A stretch of 64,000 nucleotides of DNA, taken from positions 434,001 to 498,000 of the forward strand of contig JAVSGI010000003.1 of assembly GCA_032334235.1 (NCBI GenBank). The letters run 5' to 3'. Position numbers and translations under genes: made by a program. The DNA comes from Paracoccaceae bacterium Fryx2 (GTDB lineage Bacteria; Pseudomonadota; Alphaproteobacteria; Rhodobacterales; Rhodobacteraceae). The stretch's first letter is position 1; each line of letters opens with the position of its first letter. The notes beneath the pieces were generated by a model. The model saw only the letters and a list, made by a program, of their open reading frames with translations, did no database searches and had not been told where the DNA came from. Shown here one piece after another: positions 9,188-20,798 of this stretch.

Positions 9188-10010
9188 AACGCCTGTTCGA
9201 TCACCTCATCGACCGGGCGCGCGGGGTTGAAGCCTCGGTTGCACCCGGAGGCAGGCCGCCCCTCGCGGACCCTTGGGCGCCCGAGGAGGCAGAGCCGGAG
9301 CCCGCCCCCCCCCGCACCACGCCCGCCCTGCCGGTGCCGGGCCCGCCGGGGCCACCCGGCGCGGCGGCGTCTGCCCCGCCCGTCGAGACGCCCGGCCCCC
9401 CGGTTGCTGCGGCCCCGGGAAGGGGCGGGGTGCCGGGCCGGGCCGGGCCGGCCGGGAATGCCGGGGCCGCGGGCCGGGATGGCCCGGCCGGGCCACCCTC
9501 TGCCACGCGGCCGGACCCGGCCCCCCGCATCGTCGCGGCCGAACCGACGCCGCAAGCCCCCCGGCCTCGCGCCCCCCCGCCCCGGCCCTGCCCCGCCGCA
9601 CGGTCGCGCCGCCACTCGCTGCCCGCCCCCAGGCCCCGCCGCCGGAACCCGCGCGTCCGCCCGTCCGGCCCGAACGCACGCCCGCCCCAGCCGCGTCGCG
9701 CCCGGAACTTTCCGCCCCCGCACCCGCCGCCGCACAGGCCGCACCCACGCCCCCGGCGCGTGCCCCAGCCGCACCCCAGCCCATCCGGCAGGATCCGCTG
9801 CCCCGCGCCCTGCAGGCGACGGCGCGAGCTGCCCCCGGCACCCCGCCAAAGGCCCCCGCCCTGCCCCCCGTGCGGATCGAGATCGGCACCGTCGAGATCC
9901 ACGCCCCCGCCCCGGCCGCACCGCCCGCCGCAACCGTGCGCAAGCCCGCCCCGCGCCGCCCCGCGCTCAGCCTCGACGCCTATCTTTCCGGCAAGGGGGG
10001 CGGCGCATGA
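9184..10010 (+). pseudogene. eCIS Pro-rich linker protein, split by an apparent -1 frameshift
   Basis: The start MKRLFDHLIDRARG at 9184 and the end PPVRIEIGTVEIHAPAP through ALSLDAYLSGKGGGA (stop 10008-10010) are the two conserved ends of a Pro/Ala-rich protein seen in eCIS clusters. They lie in different frames (starts 1 mod 3 and 0 mod 3). The first frame turns into Arg/Pro nonsense after about 9580; the other becomes protein-like from about there. The C-run at 9572-9578, read as GCC CCC CCG, is the likeliest switch point. It could be a lost base, a sequencing error, or a programmed -1 shift on C CCC CCG. Next gene starts at 10007, overlapping the second-frame stop. Confidence 0.7.
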
Positions 10011-11295
10011 GCACCGTTCTCGCCCTGGCCGGCGTGACCGCGATCCTGCAGGACATGCTGGCGAACCGGCTGGCCGAAGACCCAGTGGCCGCCGCCGCAG
10101 GCCCGGTGGCAATGACTGCCCTGCCGCCCGACCGGGTCGATCTGGGCGAGGCCAACGACCCGACGCAGGTCAACGTGTTCCTCTACCAGATCAGCCGCAA
10201 TACCGGCTGGGTCAATCTGGGCGAGCCGGTGCGCTCGGCCCGGGGCGATCGGCTGTCCGCCCCGCCGCTGGCGCTTGACCTGCACTACCTGATCACCGCC
10301 TATGCAGCCCAACCCCTGCGCGCCGAGATCCTGCTGGCCCAGATCGCGCAGACCTTCCACGAAACCCCGGTGCCGACGCGCGGGATGATCGGCCAGGCCC
10401 TGCAACCCGCCGCCCCGCCCGCCGGGTTTCCGCCGGGGCTGGGGCAGACCGGCCTTGCCGGCCAGTTCGAGCATCTGCGCATCACCCCCGAGGCGATGCC
10501 GAACGAGGACATGTCGCGGTTGTGGAGCGCGCTGGAAGCCCGCTTCCGCCCGACGCTGGCCTACCGCGTCACCACCGTGCTGATCGACAGCGATCTGGGC
10601 ACGCGGCAGGCGCTGCCCGCGCTGCACCCCCGCGCCCGCGCCGCGACGCAGCCCCGCCCGGTGATCCTGACCGTCGCCGCCGAGGACGGCCCGCTCGCGG
10701 CGGTGCTGCCGGGCGGCGTGCTGGTGATCACCGGCACCGGCCTGCAGGCCCCCGGGATGCGGCTGACCATTGGCGAGGCCGACCTCACGGCCGAAATCAC
10801 CAATGTCGCCCCCGACCGGATCGCGCTGACCCTGCCCGCGCCCGGCCCCCTGCGCGCCGGTGCGCATCCGGTGACGATCCGGCATCTGGCGTTGCTGGGC
10901 GACCCGCCCGCCCTGCGCGAGACGGCCACGTCGAACCGGGGCATCATGGTGCTGCAACCGCAGGTCACCGCCGCCTTCGTCCAGGGCGGCGAGGTGATCG
11001 AGGATGGCGTGACGCTGCGCGACGGCGTGCTGACCCTGACTCTGGTGCCCGATCTGGGCCGCAGCCAGCGGGTCGCCGTGGTGCTGAACGCCCGCGACGG
11101 CTCGGGCCGCGCCTACAGCTTCCGCGCGCCCGACGGCAATGGCATGGACCCCGCCACCGAAGCCGCAGCCAGCGTCGGGGTGCCGCTGGCCCGGGTGGTG
11201 GCGGGCGACTACCTGCTGCGGGTGCAGGTCGATGCCGCCGAAAGCCCGCTGGGCATCGCCGGGGACGGGAGCTTTGACAGCCCCGTCGTCACGAT

Positions 11296-11299
<4 letters not shown>
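10007..11299 (+). CDS. DUF4255/Pvc16-like tail terminator protein
   Basis: 430 aa from the ATG at 10007. Residues 1-150 (VLALAGVTAILQDML, ANDPTQVNVFLYQISRNTGW, ALDLHYLITAYA, LLAQIAQTFHETPV) are a textbook DUF4255 domain, the Pvc16/Afp16 family that caps the distal end of sheath and tube. The C-terminal half is beta-rich (GVLVITGTGLQAPGMRLTIG) and resembles IPT/TIG immunoglobulin-like domains, a longer C-terminus than in Afp16. The stop overlaps the ATPase start as ATGA. Confidence 0.88.
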
Positions 11300-13151
<1,852 letters not shown>

Positions 13152-13152
<1 letters not shown>

Positions 13153-13397
13153 TGCGCGCGGTCAGCCTGTCGATCGGCCACCTGCACCTGCACGGCTTTT
13201 CCCCCGCCGAGGCGCGGCGGGTCGAGGACCGCTTTCGCGACGAACTGGCCCGGCTGCTGGCCGATGCGGACGGCTTCGCGCAGCTTGCCGCCCGGACAGC
13301 GCGTGCCCGGATCGACGGTTCCCCCAGCCCGGAACAGGTCGGGGAACAAGCCGCCCGCGCGCTGGTCGACAGGCTGCGCGAAGGGCCGGGGCCATGA
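13152..13397 (+). CDS. Small conserved-type eCIS protein, unknown function
   Basis: 81 aa from the ATG at 13152, sharing a base with the ATPase stop; GTG at 13149 is an alternative start. It begins with a beta-strand pattern (AVSLSIGHLHLHG), then SPAEARRVEDRFRDELARLL, and ends in an amphipathic helix (VGEQAARALVDRLREG). Small proteins of this layout occur beside the ATPase in other eCIS loci, but I cannot assign a function. The stop overlaps the start of the giant gene as ATGA. Confidence 0.65.
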
Positions 13398-16300
13398 CCG
13401 CGCCGCTGCGCCAATCTGCGGCCCCCGCCGCCAAGGCAGAGGCCACGCCCGCCCGGCCCGGGCCCGAGCCTGCCGCGACGGTTGCGCTGGGCGTGGCTTT
13501 GCTGCCCGCGCCAGAGGCGCTGCGGCAGGCCGGGTTCGACGATCTGGCGCAGGCGCTGGGTCTGCCGCGCGACCGCACGCTGGTGCGGTTCGAGCGGTCG
13601 GGGTTCGGGCTTTCGGCCACCACCGGCCGGGTGGAAGGCGGCCGGATCATCCTGCACCCCGACCGTTTCCGGCCCCGCCTGCCGCAGGGGCGCGGGGTGC
13701 TGGCGCATGAACTGGCGCATCTGGCGCAGGCCCGGCTGGGCGGTGAGGCCGCCCTCCTGCCCGCCGAATACGAGGCGGTCGAGATCAGCCGCCGCGCCGC
13801 CGAAGGCCGGGTGCTGCCCCGTGCGCGCCAGCCGCTTTCCCCCGCCACCGTGCTGCGCGACGACAGTCTCGAAGAACTGGTGGCCGAACGCTACGCCACC
13901 GAACTGATCCGCATCCGCAACCTGCTGCGCGGGTGGCTGGGGTTTCTCTGGGTCACCGACGGCGCGATCCGCGAGGCGCTGACCATGGTCGAGGGCCTGC
14001 CGTTCGAGGTGGTGCGCGCGATCTTCGGCCACCTGACCCCCGGCCAGCGCGAGACCTTTCTCGACAACGTCTCGCCCGGCCATTTCCCCCGCTTCCGGCG
14101 CGAAATCCTCGCCGCCTTCAGCATGACCGAGGCCGCAGTGATCGCGGAGCAGGATGAGGATTTGTTTCGCGGCATGGACTTCCACGGGCTGGAACCGGCC
14201 GAGGTGGTGGCGCTGGGCGACATCTTCGACCGGGGCTTTCCGGCGGCGGCGCTGGCGTGGCTCCGGGCCGACCCGGCGCAGGGGCCGCATCTCGGCCGCC
14301 TGCTCGACACCGACCTGCGCGACCGGGCCGCGGCCGATTACAACCGCGCGGGGGCCGTCGAACAGGCACGCAGCGATCTGGAAACCAGCCGTGACGCGCG
14401 CGCCGCCGCCGCCACCGCCGCCCGCGCCGATGAAACCGGCGCCGCCGCCATCGCGCGCATCACCGCCCTGATGGCCGACCCCGACGACGACGCCCGCATC
14501 GCGGCACTCGACACGCTGTCGGGGTTCCTTGGCCGGCTGCAGATTTTCGAGGGCATCGTCGAAGCCTTGCAGGCGCCGACAGCGGCCGGGGGGCTGATCG
14601 ACACGCTGCTTGACGGTTTCCCCGGCGAGGCGCTGGTGGCCCCGGCAGCCGAAGCCCCGGCCGATGGCGCGCCCACCCATTCGCGGATCGAAACGCTGCT
14701 GCGCCTCGCCGCCCTGCGCCCGCCATGGAAGAACGTGGCGCTGGCCGAAGACCTGCTGACCAGCGCCTGGATCTTCAACGTGGTGACCAGCGCCGAGGCG
14801 CTGCTGGCGTTCCAACTGGTCAAGGCCCTGCCCGACCAGGTCCGCGCCGGGCTGATGGAGGAAAACGGCGGCCGCTTCGGCACGCGGCTTTACGCCAGCC
14901 TGTCGCAGTCGATGCGCGAGTCGGCGGGGTTGAACTTCTACCGCGGCGGCGAGGGGCGGCTCGATCTGGCAGGCATCCAGGCGCAGCTTCTGGATGACCT
15001 TCTGTGGTCGCGCGCCGAGATCGGCCGCCTGCAGGGCCTGATCCGCATGGCCGGGGCGGCGGGCGAGCAGGAATGGGTGTTCAACCGCTCGCGCCAGGTC
15101 AGCGAGGCCGCGCCCCAGGCCTACGACGACGCGGTGTTTCGGGCGCAGATCGTCGAACCCTTCATGCTCTATGACAGCCGCATCCGCGACGGCGGGCGTC
15201 GCACCGCATGGGAACCGGCCTACGGCGACTGGGCGGTCGAGAACGCGTGGGACATGATCGGCCAGTCCTTCGCGGCCATCGGCCACGGCTTTGCCCTGCT
15301 GGGCGACAGCCGCGAACCCGGTGCGATGATCGGCAACGCGCTGTTCGGCCGGTCGCTGGGCGGCGAGGGCATCAGCGCGGTGGCCTTGCAGAACCTGATG
15401 GGCGGGTCGTTCATGGGCATCCGCTTCGTCAGCCCCGAGGACCGCATCGCCGACCCCGAGCTTGCCGCCGAAGTGGCCGAGGCCTCCGAGGCCGACCGCG
15501 GGGTGAACTACATCGACAGCGCCTTCTGGGATACCGACCGGGGCGTGATCGAGATGCGGGCCAACGCGCTGGCCATCGCCGCGATCCGCTACCCGATCGG
15601 CGACATGCTGGTATCGACCGGCGCGGGCCGGATCGAGGGCATGGAAATGGCGCTCGGCTACCCGACCCGCGAAACCGGCCCGCGACCCACCACGCTGGAC
15701 CTGCGGATGGGCACGCTGGAACTGCACGACCTGCTGATCGTGCTGCGCGGCAGCATGTTGGGGGTCAACACCGTGACCCTGACCGGGCTGGAGGTCGATC
15801 TTGGCCGCGACGCCATCGCCAACCGCCTGCCCGAGGCCGGGCGCGGGGTCGAACCCTGGGCGGTCAACCCGATCACGCCGATCCTGCGGCTGGTCGGCCT
15901 GACGCTGGGCAGCGAGATCACCGACCGCGCGGGCGAGATCGTCACCGCGCTGACCGCCCCCACCCACGCCACGCCGATGATGATCACCGTCGAAGACCTG
16001 ACCCTGTCGGGCGTGCTGACCAGCGGCGGGCAATACATCGAGTCGGTGGCGGTCCAGCAGGCCCGCATCGGCATTGCGGGCAACCTCGACGACTACTTCG
16101 AGATCCTGTGGCAAAGCGTGCGCGCCAACATCCAGCGCAAGGTGCGCCTGATGATCCTGATCCGCAACCTGCCGGAAGGCGAGGAACGCGACGCGATGCA
16201 GCAGCGCATCGACCGGATCGCCAGCCGCGTCAGCGCGCTTCAGGCGTTCCGGCGCGAGATTCTGGCGGCGCAAGAGGTGGTGGCGCGGCTCGGCCCCACC

Positions 16301-19300
16301 CGATCCACGCTCAGCGACGCCGACCGGGCCGCACTGGAAACGGCCGAGGCGTTCCTGGCCCCATTCGCCAACGGCGGCATCACGGTCGATGTCGGCAGGC
16401 TGCATGTCGCGGGGATGCGCGGCCGCATCACCACGGGCGAGCTTGCACTGACCGACGTGCACGGGCGCGGCCACGGCTCTGCCGGGCTGCTGGCCTTCCT
16501 GACCGACAGCGAGGCGCTGGGGCGGATCATCGACGGCCCGGCCCATGTGCCCGCCACCGTGCCCGAACTGGGCCGCGAGACCGCCGAATTCACCCTGGAA
16601 CTGAACGACATCACGCTGGAGGAGTTTTCGCTCGGCGCGGGCATCCCGACCGTGGCAGAGGCAGCCGAAGGTTGGGCCAAGGCTGAAGCCGCGCTGGCCG
16701 AGCGGCCGTGGGATCCGGCGCTGATCGCGCTGGAGGACGAGGCGCACACCCGCCACACGGCGACCGTGAGCTATCATGCGCTGGCGGCGGCGGGGGTCAG
16801 CTACCTGTCGCCCGCTGACGCCGCCGAGCTTGCCCGCCTGCGCGACACCCTGCTGGCCGCCGAGGCGCTCTATGTCCACCATCTGGAGGCACGGCAGGCG
16901 ACGCTGGGCTTTTCGGCCGGGCGCGGCGCCATCACCTTCGGCGCCGACTGGTTCGAGGCCACCGGGCAGGACGATGTCGAAGGCGCTGCGGGTGCGGCGA
17001 TCCGGGCCGGGGGCCGCAGCATCCGCCGGGCCGAGGGGCGCGGCGTTTCCCTGTCGGTCGGCGTGACCGGCGGGCTCAGCAGCTGTGCCGACTTCGCCAG
17101 GCGGCTCGACAGCATCGGGATCAGCGGCACCTCGCTGCGGCTGGAAGGCATCGCAGACCCCGCCGCCGCCCTTGGCATCGACGTGGCGGAAGCGCAGGGC
17201 TTCGATCTTGACCTGTCGGTACGCGCCGGGGTGCTCGACGCCACGGCCGACCGGCTGTCGGCCGAGGGCATCCGGGGGCGGCTGACCCGGCCCTGGCTGA
17301 CCAGCCAGATCGTGCTGCTGGAAGACAAGCCCCCCACCCGGCGCACGCCCGCCGACGACACCGCACTGGCGGAATTGCGCGAACAGCTCGACATCCTCGA
17401 CGCGTTCGAGGCCGGTCTGGCCGAAAACGCCGCAGCCCTTGCCGCCGCCAGCACCCAGGCCGAACGGGCGCGGCTTCAGGGCGAACGCGACCTGTCGATT
17501 TCGCTTTTCCTGCACTGGGAACAGCGGCTTGGCGCGCGTTCTGCGGTGGTCGAGGGGCTGGATGCCCGCATCTCGGGCCTCGGCAATCTGGCGGAGTCGG
17601 ACTTCTCGCTCGACCCCGCGCTGGCCTCCGGCATCACGGTGCAGGGCCGGGGCCAGGGCACCGACCGCCCCGACCGCATCTTCTCGCGCGCCGAAATCAC
17701 CGATGCCCGCTTTGGCGAGGCCAGCGCGGGCCGGATCGAACTGGGCGAAACCGCAGGCCGGATCGTCTATTCCACCAGCGAAATCTTCCTCGACAACATC
17801 GGCATCGAAAGCCTGATACTTGACGGGCTGCTGATCACCAGCCGCTCGGCCGTGCCGACCGACGATGGCGGCGGCACCATGGTCAGCCAGATCTTTTCCG
17901 ACGGCGTGACCACGGCGCAGGGCATCGTGGTCACCGCCCGGTTGGCCTTCGTGCCCACCGAACAGGACGAAGACCAGTACCGGCTGGACCGCGTCACGCT
18001 TGAGACCTTTCGCATCGCGCGGCTGGAGGCCGGAAGCCTCGGCTACGGCTCCACCCACCAGCCGCCGACCTACGGGATGCCCGACCCCGAGGGCATCTAC
18101 ACCGCGCAGGATTACACCATCGACGGCGGGGCGCTGCTCGGGGTGCGGGCCGACGGGCTGACGATCACCCTGCCCGCCACCGCCGCCGACGACATGGTGA
18201 TCAGCGGCACGGTGGGGCTGGAAAGCGTCAGCGGCGCCCGCGCCTCGGCCTTCTTGCAAGACGCGCTGACCGGGGCCGCGACGCTGAACGGCGACCACCT
18301 CAGCATCCGGTTTCTGGAAGAAGGCGGCCAGATCATCGACATCGGCGAGCGCACCGAGGGCGACGACGGCAGCGTCAGCTACAGCGGCGGGCTGCGGCTC
18401 AGCCAGGGCGAGGTGGCACTGCCGCAGGGCACGGCGGCCTTCTCGACCGGCACCATTCAGGGCCGCATCCGCAATCAGGACGGGGTGACCCGGTTCGAAG
18501 GCATCGCGGTGCCTTCCGTCACGTTGCAACGGCTGAACTTCGCGGCGGCGGGCAAGACGCTGCGGGCCGCAAGCCCGGTCAGCCTGACCGGCATCCATGT
18601 CGATGCCAGCTATGACCGCACCGACCGCGCCAACCCCCGCCTCACCCTCGACCGGCTGCGCATCGCCAGCATCACCGGCGACGACCTGACCGTGATCTGG
18701 CCGCCCTACACGGTGCAGATCCGTCAAGACCCCGCGGTGGTGCGCGCGGCGGAGTCGCGCGGCGAGGTTGCGCCGCCGCCCTTGCAGATCGTGGGGCTGG
18801 AGGTGGACGATCTGGCATGGTCCGGGGCGAGCGGGGTCGTGCCCGCACGCGGCGACCGCGCCCATGTCGGCATCGAAAGTCTGCACGGCGCCTTCGATCT
18901 GCTGGCCGCCAACATGGATCTTGATGCGGTGGTAGATGCGCAAGATCTGCGCTTCGACTTCCTGCGCGACGGCAGCCAGCAGCTTGAGATCGACGAGGTC
19001 GATGCCAGTTTCCGCGGCAAGGCGGCGACGGGGGTCACGGTCGATGTCACCATCGACGATCTGTCCACCGGGCAGATCACCATTGCCGACGGCACACTGA
19101 CGGTGCCGCACCTGACGGTGCCCACCATCACGCTTGACGCGCTGGATGTGGTGTCGCCCGACCTGCGGTTGTCGATGCCCGGCACGGGCGGGCGCATCAC
19201 CCTGACCGGCACCGAGGCCAGCGCGATCATCGACCTTGCCGAACCTCCCTCGACCGCACCTTTCGAGCGGCTGACGATCCTCGATCTTGTCGTGCCCACC

Positions 19301-20779
19301 ATCACCATGCGGGGCGTGAGGCTGGTGCTGCCCGACGCGCTGATCGACGAGGACGGCACCAGCCACGACATCACCGTGACCGTGCCCGACAGCGAAACGG
19401 CGACGATCACCAACCTTTCCCTGACGCCACAGCCGGGCGATCCGGGCTTCGTGATCGAACCCGACCCGACCGGCGCTGCCAGCCCGAAGATCGACGGCCG
19501 GCTTCATGTTGACCGGGCGCAGGGGGCGGCGCTGGGCTTTGCCATCGAAAACCGGCTGCGCGGCAGAACCGACTTCGACGCCGCCAACCTCGATCTCGAC
19601 TTCATCTCGGCCGCAGGCATCGCCCTGTCGCTGGAAGAGCTGCGGCTGAGCCAGACCACGGCCGATCTTGGCCCCGACGGAGTGGCGGCGGAACACCGGC
19701 TGTCGATCACCAGCGCCGCGGGCGGGTCGCTACACTCAGTGGCGCCCGAGGCGGTGATCCGCGGCATCCGGCGCGGCACCGACGGGGCGGTTTCGGTCGA
19801 TGCCGCGTCGCTGTCGGGGCTGGTTTACGAACGCCCGGGCTGGGGGGTGCGGGTCGATGTCGGCACCGCGCTGCTGCCCGCGCAGGCGGACGGCTCGCCG
19901 GGGCTGGAATACGGCGCCGATGGCAGCCTTGTCATCCCCGAACTCGGCATCAGCGATGCCGCCTTCCGGGTGAACGACATCCTGAACGTCGGCGGGGCCG
20001 GGGCCACAGGCGCCAGCACCGACCCGCTGCTGGCCGACCTCGATTTCCTCGATGCGCTGCACGGCACCGTAGGCTTCACCATCGGCCACCCCAGCCTGCC
20101 GGATTTCGTCAGCGAACGGCTGGACCTACGTCTGGAAAACGGCGTGTTCAACCTTGACCAGATCGAGAACCAGATCAGCGTCGATCACCTGATCGACTTC
20201 GATCTGGAAGGCAACCGGCTGGTGCTGAACTTCGACTATGGCAACGCCCTCGGGCCGATCCCGGCAATCATCCCGTATCTGAACAAGGAACTTGCGGCGT
20301 TCGACCTGAAGGAACAGGACGAGATAACGGATGCCGAGGCCCGCGAAATCCGCCTCTCCACCATGGTGCAGCGGTTCGAGTCCGGCGCGCCGGGCGGCGG
20401 CGAGGTGCCGATCTCGGTGCGCGACATCGAGGCCGTTCTGGAGCTGCGCGAAACCCGGGTGTCGCTGACCGATCACGGCACGATCCTGCTGGGTGGCAAC
20501 GGGGATCTGGGCGCGCTGGGCATCACGGCGACGGGCGGGCTGCACCCCTCGACCGCTGGCGTGGCGTCGCAGATCAGCCTCGCGGTCGATCAGATCAACG
20601 CCTCGGTCGATCCCGACGACCCGCTGACCTTCGGGGGCGCGACGGTCGAGGAGGGCGCGCTGACCATCACCGACATCCGCGACACCACCCTGCATTTCCG
20701 CGGCGTGACCGAACCGAACCTGCTGGAAGGCGTGATCGGCGGCGCGGTGATCCGCAACCTGCGCGTGACGGGGCTGTGA
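13394..20779 (+). CDS. Giant eCIS-core (DUF4157) protein with HExxH and long beta-repeat body, 2461 aa
   Basis: The ATG at 13394 overlaps the previous stop. Residues about 35-150 form an eCIS-core/DUF4157 domain with a zinc-type HELAH at 105-109. Residues about 150-700 look alpha-helical. From about 720 to the end the protein is dominated by short alternating strands (for example GMRGRITTGELALTDV, FERLTILDLVVPTITMRGV) that recall AsmA/TamB-type beta repeats. Helical inserts interrupt this near 900-990, 1095-1175 and 1315-1385. No signal peptide or membrane segment is evident. Typical DUF4157 proteins are far shorter. It could be a structural or length-setting part, or cargo; the sequence does not decide. 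Confidence 0.85.
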   Translation: MTAPLRQSAAPAAKAEATPARPGPEPAATVALGVALLPAPEALRQAGFDDLAQALGLPRDRTLVRFERSGFGLSATTGRVEGGRIILHPDRFRPRLPQGRGVLAHELAHLAQARLGGEAALLPAEYEAVEISRRAAEGRVLPRARQPLSPATVLRDDSLEELVAERYATELIRIRNLLRGWLGFLWVTDGAIREALTMVEGLPFEVVRAIFGHLTPGQRETFLDNVSPGHFPRFRREILAAFSMTEAAVIAEQDEDLFRGMDFHGLEPAEVVALGDIFDRGFPAAALAWLRADPAQGPHLGRLLDTDLRDRAAADYNRAGAVEQARSDLETSRDARAAAATAARADETGAAAIARITALMADPDDDARIAALDTLSGFLGRLQIFEGIVEALQAPTAAGGLIDTLLDGFPGEALVAPAAEAPADGAPTHSRIETLLRLAALRPPWKNVALAEDLLTSAWIFNVVTSAEALLAFQLVKALPDQVRAGLMEENGGRFGTRLYASLSQSMRESAGLNFYRGGEGRLDLAGIQAQLLDDLLWSRAEIGRLQGLIRMAGAAGEQEWVFNRSRQVSEAAPQAYDDAVFRAQIVEPFMLYDSRIRDGGRRTAWEPAYGDWAVENAWDMIGQSFAAIGHGFALLGDSREPGAMIGNALFGRSLGGEGISAVALQNLMGGSFMGIRFVSPEDRIADPELAAEVAEASEADRGVNYIDSAFWDTDRGVIEMRANALAIAAIRYPIGDMLVSTGAGRIEGMEMALGYPTRETGPRPTTLDLRMGTLELHDLLIVLRGSMLGVNTVTLTGLEVDLGRDAIANRLPEAGRGVEPWAVNPITPILRLVGLTLGSEITDRAGEIVTALTAPTHATPMMITVEDLTLSGVLTSGGQYIESVAVQQARIGIAGNLDDYFEILWQSVRANIQRKVRLMILIRNLPEGEERDAMQQRIDRIASRVSALQAFRREILAAQEVVARLGPTRSTLSDADRAALETAEAFLAPFANGGITVDVGRLHVAGMRGRITTGELALTDVHGRGHGSAGLLAFLTDSEALGRIIDGPAHVPATVPELGRETAEFTLELNDITLEEFSLGAGIPTVAEAAEGWAKAEAALAERPWDPALIALEDEAHTRHTATVSYHALAAAGVSYLSPADAAELARLRDTLLAAEALYVHHLEARQATLGFSAGRGAITFGADWFEATGQDDVEGAAGAAIRAGGRSIRRAEGRGVSLSVGVTGGLSSCADFARRLDSIGISGTSLRLEGIADPAAALGIDVAEAQGFDLDLSVRAGVLDATADRLSAEGIRGRLTRPWLTSQIVLLEDKPPTRRTPADDTALAELREQLDILDAFEAGLAENAAALAAASTQAERARLQGERDLSISLFLHWEQRLGARSAVVEGLDARISGLGNLAESDFSLDPALASGITVQGRGQGTDRPDRIFSRAEITDARFGEASAGRIELGETAGRIVYSTSEIFLDNIGIESLILDGLLITSRSAVPTDDGGGTMVSQIFSDGVTTAQGIVVTARLAFVPTEQDEDQYRLDRVTLETFRIARLEAGSLGYGSTHQPPTYGMPDPEGIYTAQDYTIDGGALLGVRADGLTITLPATAADDMVISGTVGLESVSGARASAFLQDALTGAATLNGDHLSIRFLEEGGQIIDIGERTEGDDGSVSYSGGLRLSQGEVALPQGTAAFSTGTIQGRIRNQDGVTRFEGIAVPSVTLQRLNFAAAGKTLRAASPVSLTGIHVDASYDRTDRANPRLTLDRLRIASITGDDLTVIWPPYTVQIRQDPAVVRAAESRGEVAPPPLQIVGLEVDDLAWSGASGVVPARGDRAHVGIESLHGAFDLLAANMDLDAVVDAQDLRFDFLRDGSQQLEIDEVDASFRGKAATGVTVDVTIDDLSTGQITIADGTLTVPHLTVPTITLDALDVVSPDLRLSMPGTGGRITLTGTEASAIIDLAEPPSTAPFERLTILDLVVPTITMRGVRLVLPDALIDEDGTSHDITVTVPDSETATITNLSLTPQPGDPGFVIEPDPTGAASPKIDGRLHVDRAQGAALGFAIENRLRGRTDFDAANLDLDFISAAGIALSLEELRLSQTTADLGPDGVAAEHRLSITSAAGGSLHSVAPEAVIRGIRRGTDGAVSVDAASLSGLVYERPGWGVRVDVGTALLPAQADGSPGLEYGADGSLVIPELGISDAAFRVNDILNVGGAGATGASTDPLLADLDFLDALHGTVGFTIGHPSLPDFVSERLDLRLENGVFNLDQIENQISVDHLIDFDLEGNRLVLNFDYGNALGPIPAIIPYLNKELAAFDLKEQDEITDAEAREIRLSTMVQRFESGAPGGGEVPISVRDIEAVLELRETRVSLTDHGTILLGGNGDLGALGITATGGLHPSTAGVASQISLAVDQINASVDPDDPLTFGGATVEEGALTITDIRDTTLHFRGVTEPNLLEGVIGGAVIRNLRVTGL

Positions 20780-20798
20780 TGGCACGGGGGGCGGAAAC

